NCBI GenBank assembly: GCA_025934895.1
Contig: JAICWH010000001.1
Coordinates: 20,058 to 84,057, forward strand
Direction of reading: 5' to 3'
DNA length: 64,000 nt
Origin: Nocardioidaceae bacterium
GTDB taxonomy: Bacteria > Actinomycetota > Actinomycetes > Propionibacteriales > Nocardioidaceae
How positions within the stretch are numbered: position 1 is the first letter of the stretch; every line of letters starts with the position of its first letter. This document shows, one piece after another, positions 41,772-51,797 of the stretch. The notes under the pieces are model-generated. The model did not search any database and was not told where the DNA came from. It was given only the letters and a program-made list of their open reading frames with translations. A program made the translations under genes and the position numbers.

Positions 41772-42488
41772 GTGACGTCCGCCGCTCCGGCGGTGCGCGC
41801 GGTGATCTTCGACTGGGGCGGCACCCTGACACCGTGGCGCACCGTGGACTTCGAGCTGGAGGCCAGGGCACTGGCAGCCGCAGCGCTCGACGGGGACGAC
41901 GACGCGCACCACCGCCTCGGCGCGGCGGTGCAGACGGTCTGGGTCCGCTCCCGTGACCAGCACACCAGCGCCACCGTGGCCGACATCTTCGCCGAGGCGG
42001 GGCTGACCCACGACGAGTCGCTGCTGGTCGCCTACCGGGACTTCTGGGCGCCGCACACGCTCACCGACCCCGACGTGCTTCCACTGTTCAGCAGGCTGCG
42101 CCTGGACGGGATCAAGGTGGGTGTCCTCTCCAACACCGTATGGCCCCGGGTCTGGCACGAGGAGCTCTTCGAGCGAGACGGGGTCCTGAACCTGATCGAC
42201 GGCGCCGTCTACACGAGCGAGATCGCGTGGACCAAGCCGTCGCCGAAGGCGTTCCGCGCGGCGATGCAGGCGGTCGGAGAGGACGACCCCGCAGCCTGCG
42301 TGTTCGTGGGGGACCGGCTCTTCGACGACATCTGGGGCGCGGCCGCCGCGGGGATGCGGACCATCCACGTGCCGCACAGCGACATTCCCGTCGAGCAGGT
42401 CGGGCACACCGAGGGCAAGCCGGACGAGGTCGTCGAGCAGCTCGCCCACGTCTACGACGTGGTGTCGGCGTGGCGCAGCGGCGGGTGA
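41772..42488 (+). CDS. HAD-family hydrolase
   Basis: VIFDWGGTLTPW; VGVLSNTVW; TKPSPKAFRAAM; VFVGDRLFDDIWGA. Confidence 0.88.
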   Translation: MTSAAPAVRAVIFDWGGTLTPWRTVDFELEARALAAAALDGDDDAHHRLGAAVQTVWVRSRDQHTSATVADIFAEAGLTHDESLLVAYRDFWAPHTLTDPDVLPLFSRLRLDGIKVGVLSNTVWPRVWHEELFERDGVLNLIDGAVYTSEIAWTKPSPKAFRAAMQAVGEDDPAACVFVGDRLFDDIWGAAAAGMRTIHVPHSDIPVEQVGHTEGKPDEVVEQLAHVYDVVSAWRSGG

Positions 42489-42518
42489 CCGGCGGGCCGC
42501 GGCTGTGTCCTGGAGTCG

Positions 42519-42944
42519 CTACAGGTCCGGTGCGCCGGGGAACTCGGTCGGTGACCCCCCGAAGGACAGCTCCCGGACCGCGGCGTCGCTGAGCGCGTGC
42601 AGCGCCCAGGCCCGGTCGGCTCGCGAGGTGCTGCCGACCGCCTCGGCGTAGACGGCCGCGCAGCGTCGCTCGATCACCCGGGCGGCGGCCGCCAGCTGGG
42701 CCGGTGTGCGGCCGGGACCGGGCAGTTGGTAGCTCGGCTCTGCCGCCACGGGGTCACCGCCCGCGCCGCGGACCAGCACGGTGAGCTGGTCACGGCGGGC
42801 CCGGTGGGTGGTGTAGGCCGCCGTGATGCGGGCGGCCAGGGCGCGCTGGTGGGAGGACGACACCCGGCCGCCCAGCACGCCGTAGACGTAGAGGGCCGCA
42901 TGCTCGCCGGCGAGGGTGGCCTGCAGGGCCGCCAGCGGGGTCAC
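42519..42944 (-). CDS. DUF4439 ferritin-like protein
   Basis: LQATLAGEHAALYVYGVLGGRVSSSHQRALAARITAAYTTHRARRDQL. Confidence 0.7.
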   Translation of the reverse strand: MTPLAALQATLAGEHAALYVYGVLGGRVSSSHQRALAARITAAYTTHRARRDQLTVLVRGAGGDPVAAEPSYQLPGPGRTPAQLAAAARVIERRCAAVYAEAVGSTSRADRAWALHALSDAAVRELSFGGSPTEFPGAPDL

Positions 42945-43588
42945 TATCGTTCGCCGGTCGCCGGGGCGAGCTGGGCCGCCTGTTGCGCTGCGGACGCGGC
43001 CATGCTCCCGAGGGCCCGGGCGAACGCGCCGCTCTCCGCGGCCAACGCACTCGACCGGTTTGCGCGGGCCAGCCGGTCCTCCGAGCGGCGCAGCGCCGCG
43101 AGGGCCCCGGCGGAGGACGCCGGCACGGCAGAGTGCCCGGGTTGATGATCGGGGTGGTGACCGGGTTGATGATCGGGTTGATGATCGGGTTGATGATCGG
43201 GTGGATGACCGGATGAACCGTCCGGCGACGCCGTGGGTCCGGCGCCCGCCGGCACGGCGCCGGCCAGCAGGGCGACGTGCGCGCGGTGCGCAGCCCGCGC
43301 ACCGGCCAGAGGGCCCGCGAGCCCTGGATGACGGTGGATGGTGGCGAGAACCCGCTCCAGCATCGTCTGCTCGGCGCCGAGGACCGTCGCGGCCAGCCGC
43401 ACGTCGGGGGCGTCGGCGGGTCGGCCGGTCCCGGGCGACCCGGGTGACCGCGGGGTGCGCCGGGACCCGGCGGAGGGCTGGGTGCCGGTGCAGCCCGTCA
43501 GGACCGCGCCCGTCAGCGCGGCGAGCCCTGCGAGCGTCGTACGACGGGACACGGACTCGGGTGTCGACACGTTCTGGAGCCTAACCAC
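42944..43588 (-). CDS. Hypothetical lipoprotein with His-rich HQPDHQPDHQPGHHPD repeat
   Basis: RRTTLAGLAALTGAVLTGCTGTQ signal/lipobox; overlaps DUF4439 start. Confidence 0.65.
   Translation of the reverse strand: MVRLQNVSTPESVSRRTTLAGLAALTGAVLTGCTGTQPSAGSRRTPRSPGSPGTGRPADAPDVRLAATVLGAEQTMLERVLATIHRHPGLAGPLAGARAAHRAHVALLAGAVPAGAGPTASPDGSSGHPPDHQPDHQPDHQPGHHPDHQPGHSAVPASSAGALAALRRSEDRLARANRSSALAAESGAFARALGSMAASAAQQAAQLAPATGER
43143..43215. repeat. 12-bp tandem repeat (gatgatcgggtt)n inside CDS
   Basis: About 6 degenerate units. Confidence 0.85.
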
Positions 43589-43721
43589 CAGGGCTGCCCG
43601 CTAGTCTGGACGGTGGCCCGCTTCGGGTCAGCCCCTGGGCAGCTTCGGGAGAGCTTCTGGTCAGTCTCGAGGCAGCTTCCGGGCCAGGCAGGACCCACAA
43701 CAGCAGAGCAAGGAGGCACCC

Positions 43722-44228
43722 GTGAGCACCGAGCAGACCCGGGACCGACTTGCGGGGGTGCTGACCGAGCCGCTGTCCGCCGCGGGTCTTGACCTCGAGG
43801 CGGTCGAGCTGACCGTCGCGGGCCGGCGGCGGGTGCTGCGCGTGGCGGTTGACCAGGACGGCGGCGTGACGCTCGACGACATCGCGGAGGCGACCCGGGA
43901 GGTGTCCCGGGTGCTCGACTGCTCCGACGTGATGGGGTCCCAGCCCTACACTCTCGAGGTCACCTCGCCCGGCATCGACCGGCCGCTCGTCCTGTCGCGG
44001 CACTGGCGGCGCAACAGGGGCCGGCTGGTCAAGGCCACCCTCACCGACGGACGCGTCGTCACCGGCCGGATCGTCGACTCCGACGACACCCGGGCCGTGC
44101 TGGCGGTCACCAGCGAGGCAGCGCAGCCCGGACAGAAGAGGCAGCCCAGCGTCGAGCAGCAGGAGGTCTGCTTCGCCGACGTCGCGAAGGCCAAGGTCCA
44201 GATCGAGTTCAACCGGAAGGAGACCTGA
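43722..44228 (+). CDS. rimP: Ribosome maturation factor RimP
   Basis: GLDLEAVELTVAGRRRVLRVAVDQDGGVTLDDIAEATREVSRVLD; YTLEVTSPGIDRPL; upstream of nusA. Confidence 0.94.
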   Translation: MSTEQTRDRLAGVLTEPLSAAGLDLEAVELTVAGRRRVLRVAVDQDGGVTLDDIAEATREVSRVLDCSDVMGSQPYTLEVTSPGIDRPLVLSRHWRRNRGRLVKATLTDGRVVTGRIVDSDDTRAVLAVTSEAAQPGQKRQPSVEQQEVCFADVAKAKVQIEFNRKET

Positions 44229-44234
44229 GCCGTC

Positions 44235-45263
44235 ATGGACATCGACATGAACGTCCTGCGGATGCTGGAGAGGGAGAAGGAGATCTCCTTCGACATCCTG
44301 GTCGAGGCGATCGAGCAGGCGCTGCTCACGGCGTACCACAAGTCCCCCGGTGCGCAGCCGACGGCGCGGGTGACGCTGAACCGCAAGAGCGGGCACGTCA
44401 CGGTGTTGGCGGCGGAGACCGACGAGGAGGGCAACACGATCGCGGAGTACGACGACACGCCCGACGGGTTCGGACGGATAGCCGCGACGACCGCGAAGCA
44501 GATCATGCTCCAGCGGCTCCGCGACGCTGAGGACGACATCAAGTTCGGGGAGTTCTCCGGCAAGGAGGGCGACATCATCTCGGGAGTGATCCAGCAGGGT
44601 CGGGACCCGAACGACGTGATGGTCGACCTGGGCAGGCTGGAAGCGCTGCTTCCCGCGGGCGAACAGGTCCCGGGGGAGAACTACGAGCACGGCACCCGGA
44701 TCAAGTGCCTGGTGATCTCCGTTCGCAAGGGGATGCGCGGGCCGCAGGTGATGCTCTCACGGTCCCATCCGAGCCTGGTCAAGAAGCTGTTCGCCCTCGA
44801 GGTCCCGGAGATCGCCGACGGCACCGTGGAGGTGTGCGCCATCGCCCGCGAGGCAGGCCACCGCACCAAGATCTCGGTGCGGACGACGGTCCCCGGGGTG
44901 AACGCGAAAGGGTCCTGCATCGGGCCGATGGGCCAGCGCGTGCGTGCGGTGATGAACGAGCTGCATGGGGAGAAGATCGACATCGTGGACTATTCCGACG
45001 ACCCGGCCGAGCTGGTCGCGCACGCACTCTCACCGGCGCGGGTGAGCAGCGTGCAGATCATGGACCTCGCGGCCCGCTCCGCACGCGTCGTCGTGCCGGA
45101 CTACCAGCTGTCGCTGGCGATCGGCAAGGAGGGCCAGAACGCCCGGCTGGCCGCGCGGCTCACCGGCTGGCGCATCGACATCCGCTCCGACGAGGCCTCC
45201 CCGGAACCGTTGGAGCCCGCGCTGCCGGTGGCTCCACCGGTGCAGGAGAACGCGGAGCGCTGA
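44235..45263 (+). CDS. nusA: Transcription termination/antitermination protein NusA
   Basis: [78 protein letters not shown]. Confidence 0.97.
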   Translation: MDIDMNVLRMLEREKEISFDILVEAIEQALLTAYHKSPGAQPTARVTLNRKSGHVTVLAAETDEEGNTIAEYDDTPDGFGRIAATTAKQIMLQRLRDAEDDIKFGEFSGKEGDIISGVIQQGRDPNDVMVDLGRLEALLPAGEQVPGENYEHGTRIKCLVISVRKGMRGPQVMLSRSHPSLVKKLFALEVPEIADGTVEVCAIAREAGHRTKISVRTTVPGVNAKGSCIGPMGQRVRAVMNELHGEKIDIVDYSDDPAELVAHALSPARVSSVQIMDLAARSARVVVPDYQLSLAIGKEGQNARLAARLTGWRIDIRSDEASPEPLEPALPVAPPVQENAER

Positions 45264-45365
45264 GCCGGGCACGCCCGGCTACGGCATCTCGGTTCGGCTG
45301 TGGCGCCGGCACCGGCTAGACTGGAGAACAGGTTCGCCACTGCAGACCGAAGCCGGGGAAGTCGC

Positions 45366-45698
45366 TTGTCCACTCGACCGTGCGTCCGCACCTGCGTAGG
45401 CTGTCGGCAGCGAGCCACGAAGTTCGAGTTGCTGCGAGTCGTCGCCAGTGACCGGGGAGCAGGCCTGGAGGTCGTCCCCGATCCAGCGGGACGGGCACCC
45501 GGCCGGGGGGCGCACCTGCACCCCACACCCGAGTGTCTGGCCCTGGCGCTGCGCCGTCGAGCCTTCTCCAGGGCCCTCAAGACCGAGGGCTCGGGGGGAC
45601 GGCTCGCCACGACGGCGGTCGAGGACTACATCGCACCTGCAGGGACAGGCATACACACCAGCACAGACCTCACAAGAAATTGGAGCAGCAGCTCATGA
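45366..45698 (+). CDS. YlxR-family RNA-binding protein
   Basis: [19 protein letters not shown]...[16 protein letters not shown] 45366 start is a guess. Confidence 0.85.
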   Translation: MSTRPCVRTCVGCRQRATKFELLRVVASDRGAGLEVVPDPAGRAPGRGAHLHPTPECLALALRRRAFSRALKTEGSGGRLATTAVEDYIAPAGTGIHTSTDLTRNWSSSS

Positions 45699-45789
45699 GC
45701 ACTCGATGAGTACTTTCCGATGAGCATGCACACCAGCTAACGGTCCGGCCGCCCCGAGGGGGACACAGGCTCGGACCAGAAGGAGAAGC

Positions 45790-48700
45790 GTGGCTAAGGT
45801 CCGGGTCCACGAGCTCGCCAAAGAGCTCGGAGTGGAGAGCAAGGTCGTTCTGGCCAAGCTCAAGGAGATGGGCGAGTTCGTCAAGTCGGCGTCGTCGACG
45901 GTCGAGCCCCCCGTCGTGAAGAGGTTCGCCGACACGTTCGGCGCGGAGCTCAAGGCCAACGGCCAGGGCGCTGCCACGGCTGCGCCCGCGGCTCGCGCAG
46001 CAGGCGCCCCGAACGGTGCAGCGGTGGCTCCAGCAGCCCAGGAGGCTCCGGCCCAGGCGGCTCCGGCCGCGTCTGCTCCGGCCGCCGAGTCCGCGTCGGC
46101 ACCGGAGACGGCGCAGCGCTCGCCGGTGCGACCGGGTCCGCGACCGGGTCCGGCCAGAACTCCCGAGGTCCCGGCCGCCCAGACACCAGCGGCCCAGACA
46201 CCAGCGGCCCAGACACCCGCGGCCCAGGCGCCCGCGGCCCAGACACCGGCGGTCCAGACACCCGCGGCCCAGGCGCCGGCGGTCCAGGAACCCGCGGCCC
46301 AGGCGCCAGCGGTCCAGGCGCCAGCGACCCAGGCATCCCAGGCACCCGCTTCCGAGGCACCGGCAGCGGCGGCGCCGTCCTCCGCCACCGAGCGGCCCGC
46401 GGCGAGCGCTCCCGGCGACGGCACGGAGATGGCCCGCCGTCCCGGTCCGCCGCCGGCGCGCCCGTCCGCCCGTCCGCAGCCGAACCGGCCCGGTGCGCCG
46501 CGGCCGGGCAACAACCCCTTCGCCCCCAGCCAGGGGATGGGACGGCGCCCGGCTCCCCGCCCCGGCGCCGAGCCAGTTCCGCCGGCAGCCGACCGTCCGC
46601 CGCGACCGCCGGCCGGCCGCGACGGTGGCGCCCCGCCGCGTCCCGGCGCACCCAGCACCGGTCGCCCGGGCATGCCGCGTCCCAACCCGGCGATGATGCC
46701 GAAGTCCCCGGCCGCCTTCGGTGGCGGACCCGGTGGGCGTCCGGCCCCGGGTGCCGCACGAGGCGGCCCAGCGGGCCGCACCGGTCCCGGTGCCGGTCGT
46801 CCCGGCGCGCCGAGCCGCGGCGGGGCGCCCGGCGCGGGCGGAGGAGCGCCCGGCGGTGGGTTCGCCGGTCGTCCCGGTGGCGGCGGACGCCCTGGTGCCG
46901 GCCGGCCCGGTCAGCGCGGCCAGACCCAGGGCGCCTTCGGTCGGCCTGGCGGGCCGTCGCGGCGTGGTCGCAAGTCCAAGCGCGCGCGTCGCCAGGAGTT
47001 CGAGCAGATGCAGGCGCCGACGATCGGTGGCGTGCGCGTCCGCAAGGGCGACGGCGAGACCGTCCGCCTGGCCCGGGGGTCCTCGCTCACCGACTTCGCC
47101 GAGAAGATCGGCGTCGACGCCGCAGCCCTGGTGCAGATGCTGTTCAGCCTCGGTGAGATGGTCACCGCGACCGAGTCGGTCAACGAGGCGACGCTGGAGC
47201 TGCTCGGCGAGGAGCTCAACTACGTCATCGAGGTCGTCTCGCCCGAGGACGAGGACCGCGAGCTGCTCGAGTCCTTCGACCTCGAGTTCGGTGAGGACGA
47301 GGGCAGCGAGGAGGACCTGGTCGTCCGGCCGCCGGTCGTGACCGTGATGGGTCACGTCGACCACGGCAAGACCAAGCTCCTCGACGCGCTCCGCAACGCC
47401 AACGTCGTCGCCAAGGAGGCCGGTGGGATCACCCAGCACATCGGCGCCTACCAGGTGGCGACCGAGGTGGACGGCACCGACCGCAGGATCACCTTCATCG
47501 ACACGCCGGGTCACGAGGCGTTCACCGCGATGCGGGCCCGTGGTGCCCAGTCGACCGACATCGCGGTCCTGGTGGTCGCGGCCGACGACGGCGTCATGCC
47601 CCAGACCGTCGAGGCGCTGAACCACGCCAAGGCGGCCGGCGTGCCGATCGTGGTCGCGGTCAACAAGATCGACGTACCGGCGGCGGACCCGACCAAGGTG
47701 CGTGGCCAGCTCAGCGAGTACGGCCTGGTCCCCGAGGAGTACGGCGGCGACACCATGTTCGTCGACGTCTCCGCCAAGGCGGGGACCAACCTGGACGGGC
47801 TGCTCGAGGCCATCGTGCTGACCGCCGACGCCTCGCTGGACCTGCGGGCCAACCCCACCCAGGACGCGCAGGGCCTGGTCATCGAGGCGCACCTGGACCG
47901 TGGCCGTGGTCCGGTGGCGACCGTCCTCGTGCAGCGCGGCACCCTGCGGGTCGGCCAGTCGATCGTCGCCGGACCGGCCTACGGCCGGGTGCGCGCCATG
48001 ATCGACGAGTACGGCGACAACATCGAGGCAGCCGACCCGTCGCGTCCGGCGATGGTGCTCGGTCTGACCGCGGTGCCCGGTGCCGGCCAGAACTTCATCG
48101 TGGTCGAGGACGACCGGGTGGCCCGGCAGATCGCCGAGCGCCGGGAGGCCCGCGAACGTGCGGCCATGCAGGCGAAGCGTCGCGTGCGCCGTACGCTCGA
48201 GGACTTCATGGCGTCGATGGAGAAGGGCGCGAGCCAGGAGCTCAACCTGATCCTGAAGGGCGATGTGTCCGGCTCGGTCGAGGCTCTCGAGGACTCGCTG
48301 GCGAACATCGACGTCGGCGACGGCGTCAGCCTGCGGGTCATCGACCGCGGTGTCGGGGCGATCACCGAGACCAACGTCGACCTCGCGGCGGCCTCCGATG
48401 CCATCATCATCGGCTTCAACGTCCGGCCGCAGGGCAAGGCGACGGCGATGGCCGAGAAGGAAGGCGTGGAGATCCGGTACTACTCGGTGATCTACCAGGC
48501 GATCGACGAGATCGAGGCGGCGCTCAAGGGCCTGCTCAAGCCGGAGTACGAGGAGAGCTCGCTCGGCCAGGCGGAGATCCGCGAGATCTTCCGCTCCAGC
48601 AAGATCGGCAACATCGCCGGCTGCATGGTGATCAGCGGTGTCATCCGGCGCAACGCCAAGGCGCGGCTGATCCGCGACGGCAACGTCGCGGCGGACAACC

Positions 48701-48849
48701 TCGACCTGTCATCGCTGCGACGCGAGAAGGACGACGTCACCGAGGTCCGCGAGGGCTTCGAGTGCGGTCTGACGCTCCGCGGGTTCAACGACATCAAGCA
48801 GGGTGACATCGTCGAGTGCTTCGAGATGCGGGAGATCGCCCGGGCCTGA
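45790..48849 (+). CDS. infB: Translation initiation factor IF-2
   Basis: [50 protein letters not shown]. Confidence 0.98.
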   Translation: MAKVRVHELAKELGVESKVVLAKLKEMGEFVKSASSTVEPPVVKRFADTFGAELKANGQGAATAAPAARAAGAPNGAAVAPAAQEAPAQAAPAASAPAAESASAPETAQRSPVRPGPRPGPARTPEVPAAQTPAAQTPAAQTPAAQAPAAQTPAVQTPAAQAPAVQEPAAQAPAVQAPATQASQAPASEAPAAAAPSSATERPAASAPGDGTEMARRPGPPPARPSARPQPNRPGAPRPGNNPFAPSQGMGRRPAPRPGAEPVPPAADRPPRPPAGRDGGAPPRPGAPSTGRPGMPRPNPAMMPKSPAAFGGGPGGRPAPGAARGGPAGRTGPGAGRPGAPSRGGAPGAGGGAPGGGFAGRPGGGGRPGAGRPGQRGQTQGAFGRPGGPSRRGRKSKRARRQEFEQMQAPTIGGVRVRKGDGETVRLARGSSLTDFAEKIGVDAAALVQMLFSLGEMVTATESVNEATLELLGEELNYVIEVVSPEDEDRELLESFDLEFGEDEGSEEDLVVRPPVVTVMGHVDHGKTKLLDALRNANVVAKEAGGITQHIGAYQVATEVDGTDRRITFIDTPGHEAFTAMRARGAQSTDIAVLVVAADDGVMPQTVEALNHAKAAGVPIVVAVNKIDVPAADPTKVRGQLSEYGLVPEEYGGDTMFVDVSAKAGTNLDGLLEAIVLTADASLDLRANPTQDAQGLVIEAHLDRGRGPVATVLVQRGTLRVGQSIVAGPAYGRVRAMIDEYGDNIEAADPSRPAMVLGLTAVPGAGQNFIVVEDDRVARQIAERREARERAAMQAKRRVRRTLEDFMASMEKGASQELNLILKGDVSGSVEALEDSLANIDVGDGVSLRVIDRGVGAITETNVDLAAASDAIIIGFNVRPQGKATAMAEKEGVEIRYYSVIYQAIDEIEAALKGLLKPEYEESSLGQAEIREIFRSSKIGNIAGCMVISGVIRRNAKARLIRDGNVAADNLDLSSLRREKDDVTEVREGFECGLTLRGFNDIKQGDIVECFEMREIARA
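46173..46335. repeat. 15-bp-unit coding repeat (PAAQT/A)n in IF-2 N-terminal region
   Basis: Peptide [46 protein letters not shown]. Confidence 0.85.
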
Positions 48850-48880
48850 CCCTGGCTCGCCACTGATCACCTTCCCGACT

Positions 48881-48966
48881 GATTACCAGGGGATGCAGGA
48901 CGTCTTGCGCTCCCCATGGGCCATCACCCATGGGGAGCGCACAAGTTCCTGCATCCCCTGGTAATC
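48881..48966. repeat. 86-nt palindromic element between infB and rbfA, related to the 13529-13832 element
   Basis: 40-bp arms GATTACCAGGGGATGCAGGACGTCTTGCGCTCCCCATGGG / inverse, 34 of 40 positions in two perfect blocks, 6-nt loop. Confidence 0.85.
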
Positions 48967-49007
48967 CGGCAGCCGCACCGACGACAACGAGCAACCAAGG
49001 AGCAGCC

Positions 49008-49448
49008 GTGAGCAACCCGAGGGTCCGCAAGGTGGCGGACAGGATCCAGGTCGTGGTGGCGGAGATGCTGGAGCGGCGCGTCAAGGACCCGCGGCTCGGG
49101 TTCGTGACCGTCACCGACGTCCGGGTGAGCGGTGACACGCAGCAGGCCTCGGTGTTCTACACCGTTCTCGGTGAGGACGAGGAGGTCGTCGGCTCGGCCG
49201 CGGCGCTGGAGTCCGCCACGGGCCTGATCCGCTCCGAGGTCGCCAAGCAGCTCGGCATGCGGCATGCACCGACGATCGAGTTCATCCACGACGCGCTGCC
49301 CGACACGGCGCGGCACATCGACGAGCTCCTCGAACGGGCCCGCTCCTCGGACGCCGAGGTGGCCGCCGCGGCCGTCGGGGCGGCGTACGCCGGTGAGCCC
49401 GACCCCTACCGCAAGCCGCACGAGGCCGACGAGCTCGAGGACGAGTGA
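49008..49448 (+). CDS. rbfA: Ribosome-binding factor A
   Basis: [51 protein letters not shown]. Confidence 0.95.
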   Translation: MSNPRVRKVADRIQVVVAEMLERRVKDPRLGFVTVTDVRVSGDTQQASVFYTVLGEDEEVVGSAAALESATGLIRSEVAKQLGMRHAPTIEFIHDALPDTARHIDELLERARSSDAEVAAAAVGAAYAGEPDPYRKPHEADELEDE

Positions 49449-50317
49449 GCACCGGCTCCGGCCTGGTCGTCGTCGACAAGCCGGCCGGAATGACCTCGCA
49501 CGACGTGGTCGCCCGGGTCCGCCGGCTCACCGGCACCCGCAAGGTCGGTCACGCCGGCACCCTGGACCCGATGGCGACCGGGGTGCTGCTGATCGGCGTG
49601 AACCGCGCGACGCGGCTCCTCGGACACCTCACGCTGACCGAGAAGGCGTACGACGCCACGGTCCGGCTCGGTGCCGCCACCACGACCGACGACGCGGAGG
49701 GGGAGGTCCTGGCGACGGCCCCGGTCGGACACCTGGACGAGGACGCGGTCCGGCGGGCCGTTGGGGACTTCGTCGGCGACCTCGAGCAGCGCCCGTCGTC
49801 GGTGTCCGCGGTCAAGGTCGACGGCCGGCGCGCCTACGCCCGGGTCCGCGACGGCGAGGACGTCCGGCTCGCACCGAGGCCGGTCACCGTGCACGAGCTG
49901 GTCGTCGCCGAGGTCCGCCCGGTGGACGGCTGTCTCGAGGTGGACGTGTCCGTGCGCTGCAGCAGCGGCACCTACGTCCGGGCGATCGCCCGCGACCTCG
50001 GGGAGCGGCTGGCGGTCGGTGGCCACCTGACCCGCCTGCGTCGTACGGCGGTCGGGCCGTTCGGCCTCGCCTCCGTCCGCACCCTCGAGCAGCTGGCGGC
50101 CGACGTCACGATGATCGAGATCTCCGAGGTGGCCCGTCGCTGCTTCGAGACCCGCGACCTCGACGCGGAGACGGCCCGCGACGTCGCGTTCGGACGGAAG
50201 CTGGCTCTGCAGCTCGGGGCCCCCGGGCCGGTGGCGGTCTTCGACCCGGCGGGCTCCTTCCTGGCGCTCTACGAGCAGCGTGGGGACGTGGCCGCCCCCG
50301 TGGCGGTGTTCGTCTGA
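49445..50317 (+). CDS. truB: tRNA pseudouridine(55) synthase
   Basis: [43 protein letters not shown]. Confidence 0.96.
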   Translation: MSTGSGLVVVDKPAGMTSHDVVARVRRLTGTRKVGHAGTLDPMATGVLLIGVNRATRLLGHLTLTEKAYDATVRLGAATTTDDAEGEVLATAPVGHLDEDAVRRAVGDFVGDLEQRPSSVSAVKVDGRRAYARVRDGEDVRLAPRPVTVHELVVAEVRPVDGCLEVDVSVRCSSGTYVRAIARDLGERLAVGGHLTRLRRTAVGPFGLASVRTLEQLAADVTMIEISEVARRCFETRDLDAETARDVAFGRKLALQLGAPGPVAVFDPAGSFLALYEQRGDVAAPVAVFV

Positions 50318-50393
50318 TCCGTTGTGGGACGATTCTCGCAGTCCGTCACCGGCCGACCCGTCGGGCCCGGCAGATACGTGAGGAGCCGCCCTC

Positions 50394-51347
50394 GTGCAGA
50401 TCTGGCGCTCGCTGGAGGAGGTGCCCGCGTCGCTGGGTCGCACCGTGGTCACCGTCGGGAACTTCGACGGCGTGCACCGTGGCCACCAGCACGTCGTACG
50501 CCGGGCCCGCGAGGTTGCTCGCGAGCTCGGTGACCTGCCGGTGGTGGCGGTGACCTTCGACCCGCACCCGATCGCCGTGCTGCGGCCCGAGCACGCGCCG
50601 CAGACGCTGTCCTCCCTGGAGACCCGCGCCGCGCTCCTCGGCGACGCCGGGGTCGACCAGGTGCTCGCCGTGCCGTTCAGCCGTGACGTCGCGGGCTGGA
50701 GCCCCGAGCGGTTCGTCGCCGACGTCCTCGTCGACGCGTTGCACGCCCGTGCGGTGGTGGTCGGGGCGAACTTCCGGTTCGGCACGAAGGCCTCGGGCGA
50801 CGTCGCCACGCTGGTGCGACTCGGTGCGGTCCACGACTTCTCGGCCGAGGGGATCGCCCTGGACGGCGGACCCCAGGTCTGGTCCTCGACGTACGTCCGC
50901 AGCTGCCTGGCGGCCGGCGACGTGGAGGGGGCGGCCGAGGCGCTCGGGCACCCGTTCGCGATCCGCGGCGAGGTGGTCAAGGGCGACCAGCGGGGCCGAG
51001 AGCTGGGGTACCCGACCGCGAACGTGCCGACCTCGCCCGGGTGCGCGGCACCCTCCGACGGCGTCTATGCCGGGTGGCTCCGCCGGCTCGACGACCCGCC
51101 CGCGGCCGCGCTGCCGGCCGCCATCAGCGTCGGCACCAACCCGACCTTCGAGGGCGAGCGCGAGCGGCGGGTCGAGTCCTACATCCTGGACCGGGACGAC
51201 CTCGAGCTGTACGGCGTCGAGGTCGAGGTGACCTTCGCCGCCCGGATCCGCGGGATGCTGCGCTTCGACTCCGTCGAGGAGCTGGTGCTCCGGATGCACG
51301 ACGACGTCGAGCGCTGCCGGGTGCTGCTGGGTCTGACCGGAGGCTGA
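50394..51347 (+). CDS. ribF: Bifunctional riboflavin kinase/FMN adenylyltransferase
   Basis: TVGNFDGVHRGHQHVV; RGRELGYPTANV; GTNPTFEG. Confidence 0.96.
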   Translation: MQIWRSLEEVPASLGRTVVTVGNFDGVHRGHQHVVRRAREVARELGDLPVVAVTFDPHPIAVLRPEHAPQTLSSLETRAALLGDAGVDQVLAVPFSRDVAGWSPERFVADVLVDALHARAVVVGANFRFGTKASGDVATLVRLGAVHDFSAEGIALDGGPQVWSSTYVRSCLAAGDVEGAAEALGHPFAIRGEVVKGDQRGRELGYPTANVPTSPGCAAPSDGVYAGWLRRLDDPPAAALPAAISVGTNPTFEGERERRVESYILDRDDLELYGVEVEVTFAARIRGMLRFDSVEELVLRMHDDVERCRVLLGLTGG

Positions 51348-51399
51348 GTCCCCGGACCCGCGGACGGTCCGTGGGGGTCACCAGCTGCCGATGCTGACC

Positions 51400-51437
51400 A
51401 GCCGCTGCCCATGGAGGACTCCCCATGGGCAGCGGCT
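51400..51437. terminator. Bidirectional terminator AGCCGCTGCCCATGG-N8-CCATGGGCAGCGGCT
   Basis: 15-bp perfect stem between convergent ribF and HPr genes. Confidence 0.75.
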
Positions 51438-51472
51438 GTGTGCCGTGGGCCGTGCGCCCTGCTACGGCTCGG

Positions 51473-51730
51473 TCAGGCGTCGAGGTCCTTCTCGACCAGG
51501 GCAGCGATGGCGTCCACCGCGGCCTGGTCCTCCCCGGCGACCTCGACCTCGTCGCCGTGCGAAGCGCCCAGCGTCATGATCAGCAGGGAGGAGGAGGCGT
51601 CGACCGGCTCCTCGCCGCGGACCGCGAGGGTGACCTCGGAGTCGAGGTCGGCTGCCGCCTCGGAGATGACGGCTGCGGGTCGGGCGTGCAGACCGACCGA
51701 CGAGCCGACTGTGACTGTCTTGCTGGGCAT
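51473..51730 (-). CDS. ptsH: Phosphocarrier protein HPr
   Basis: MPSKTVTVGSSVGLHARPAAVISEAA, active-site GLHARPA. Confidence 0.95.
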   Translation of the reverse strand: MPSKTVTVGSSVGLHARPAAVISEAAADLDSEVTLAVRGEEPVDASSSLLIMTLGASHGDEVEVAGEDQAAVDAIAALVEKDLDA

Positions 51731-51797
51731 CTGGTGTGTCTCCTTCACGGTTGGGCCACGGTGGGTGGACCAGGGTTGGTCGGACTGTGGCGTGGCG

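Noticed and set aside
46173-46335. Repeat array in infB as a mobile or regulatory element
   Set aside because: In-frame [10 protein letters not shown] repeat in the variable IF-2 N-terminus, common in actinobacteria
45670-47892. 740-aa minus-strand ORF opposite infB
   Set aside because: GRRRLG-type repeats are the antisense of IF-2 PA-rich coding repeats
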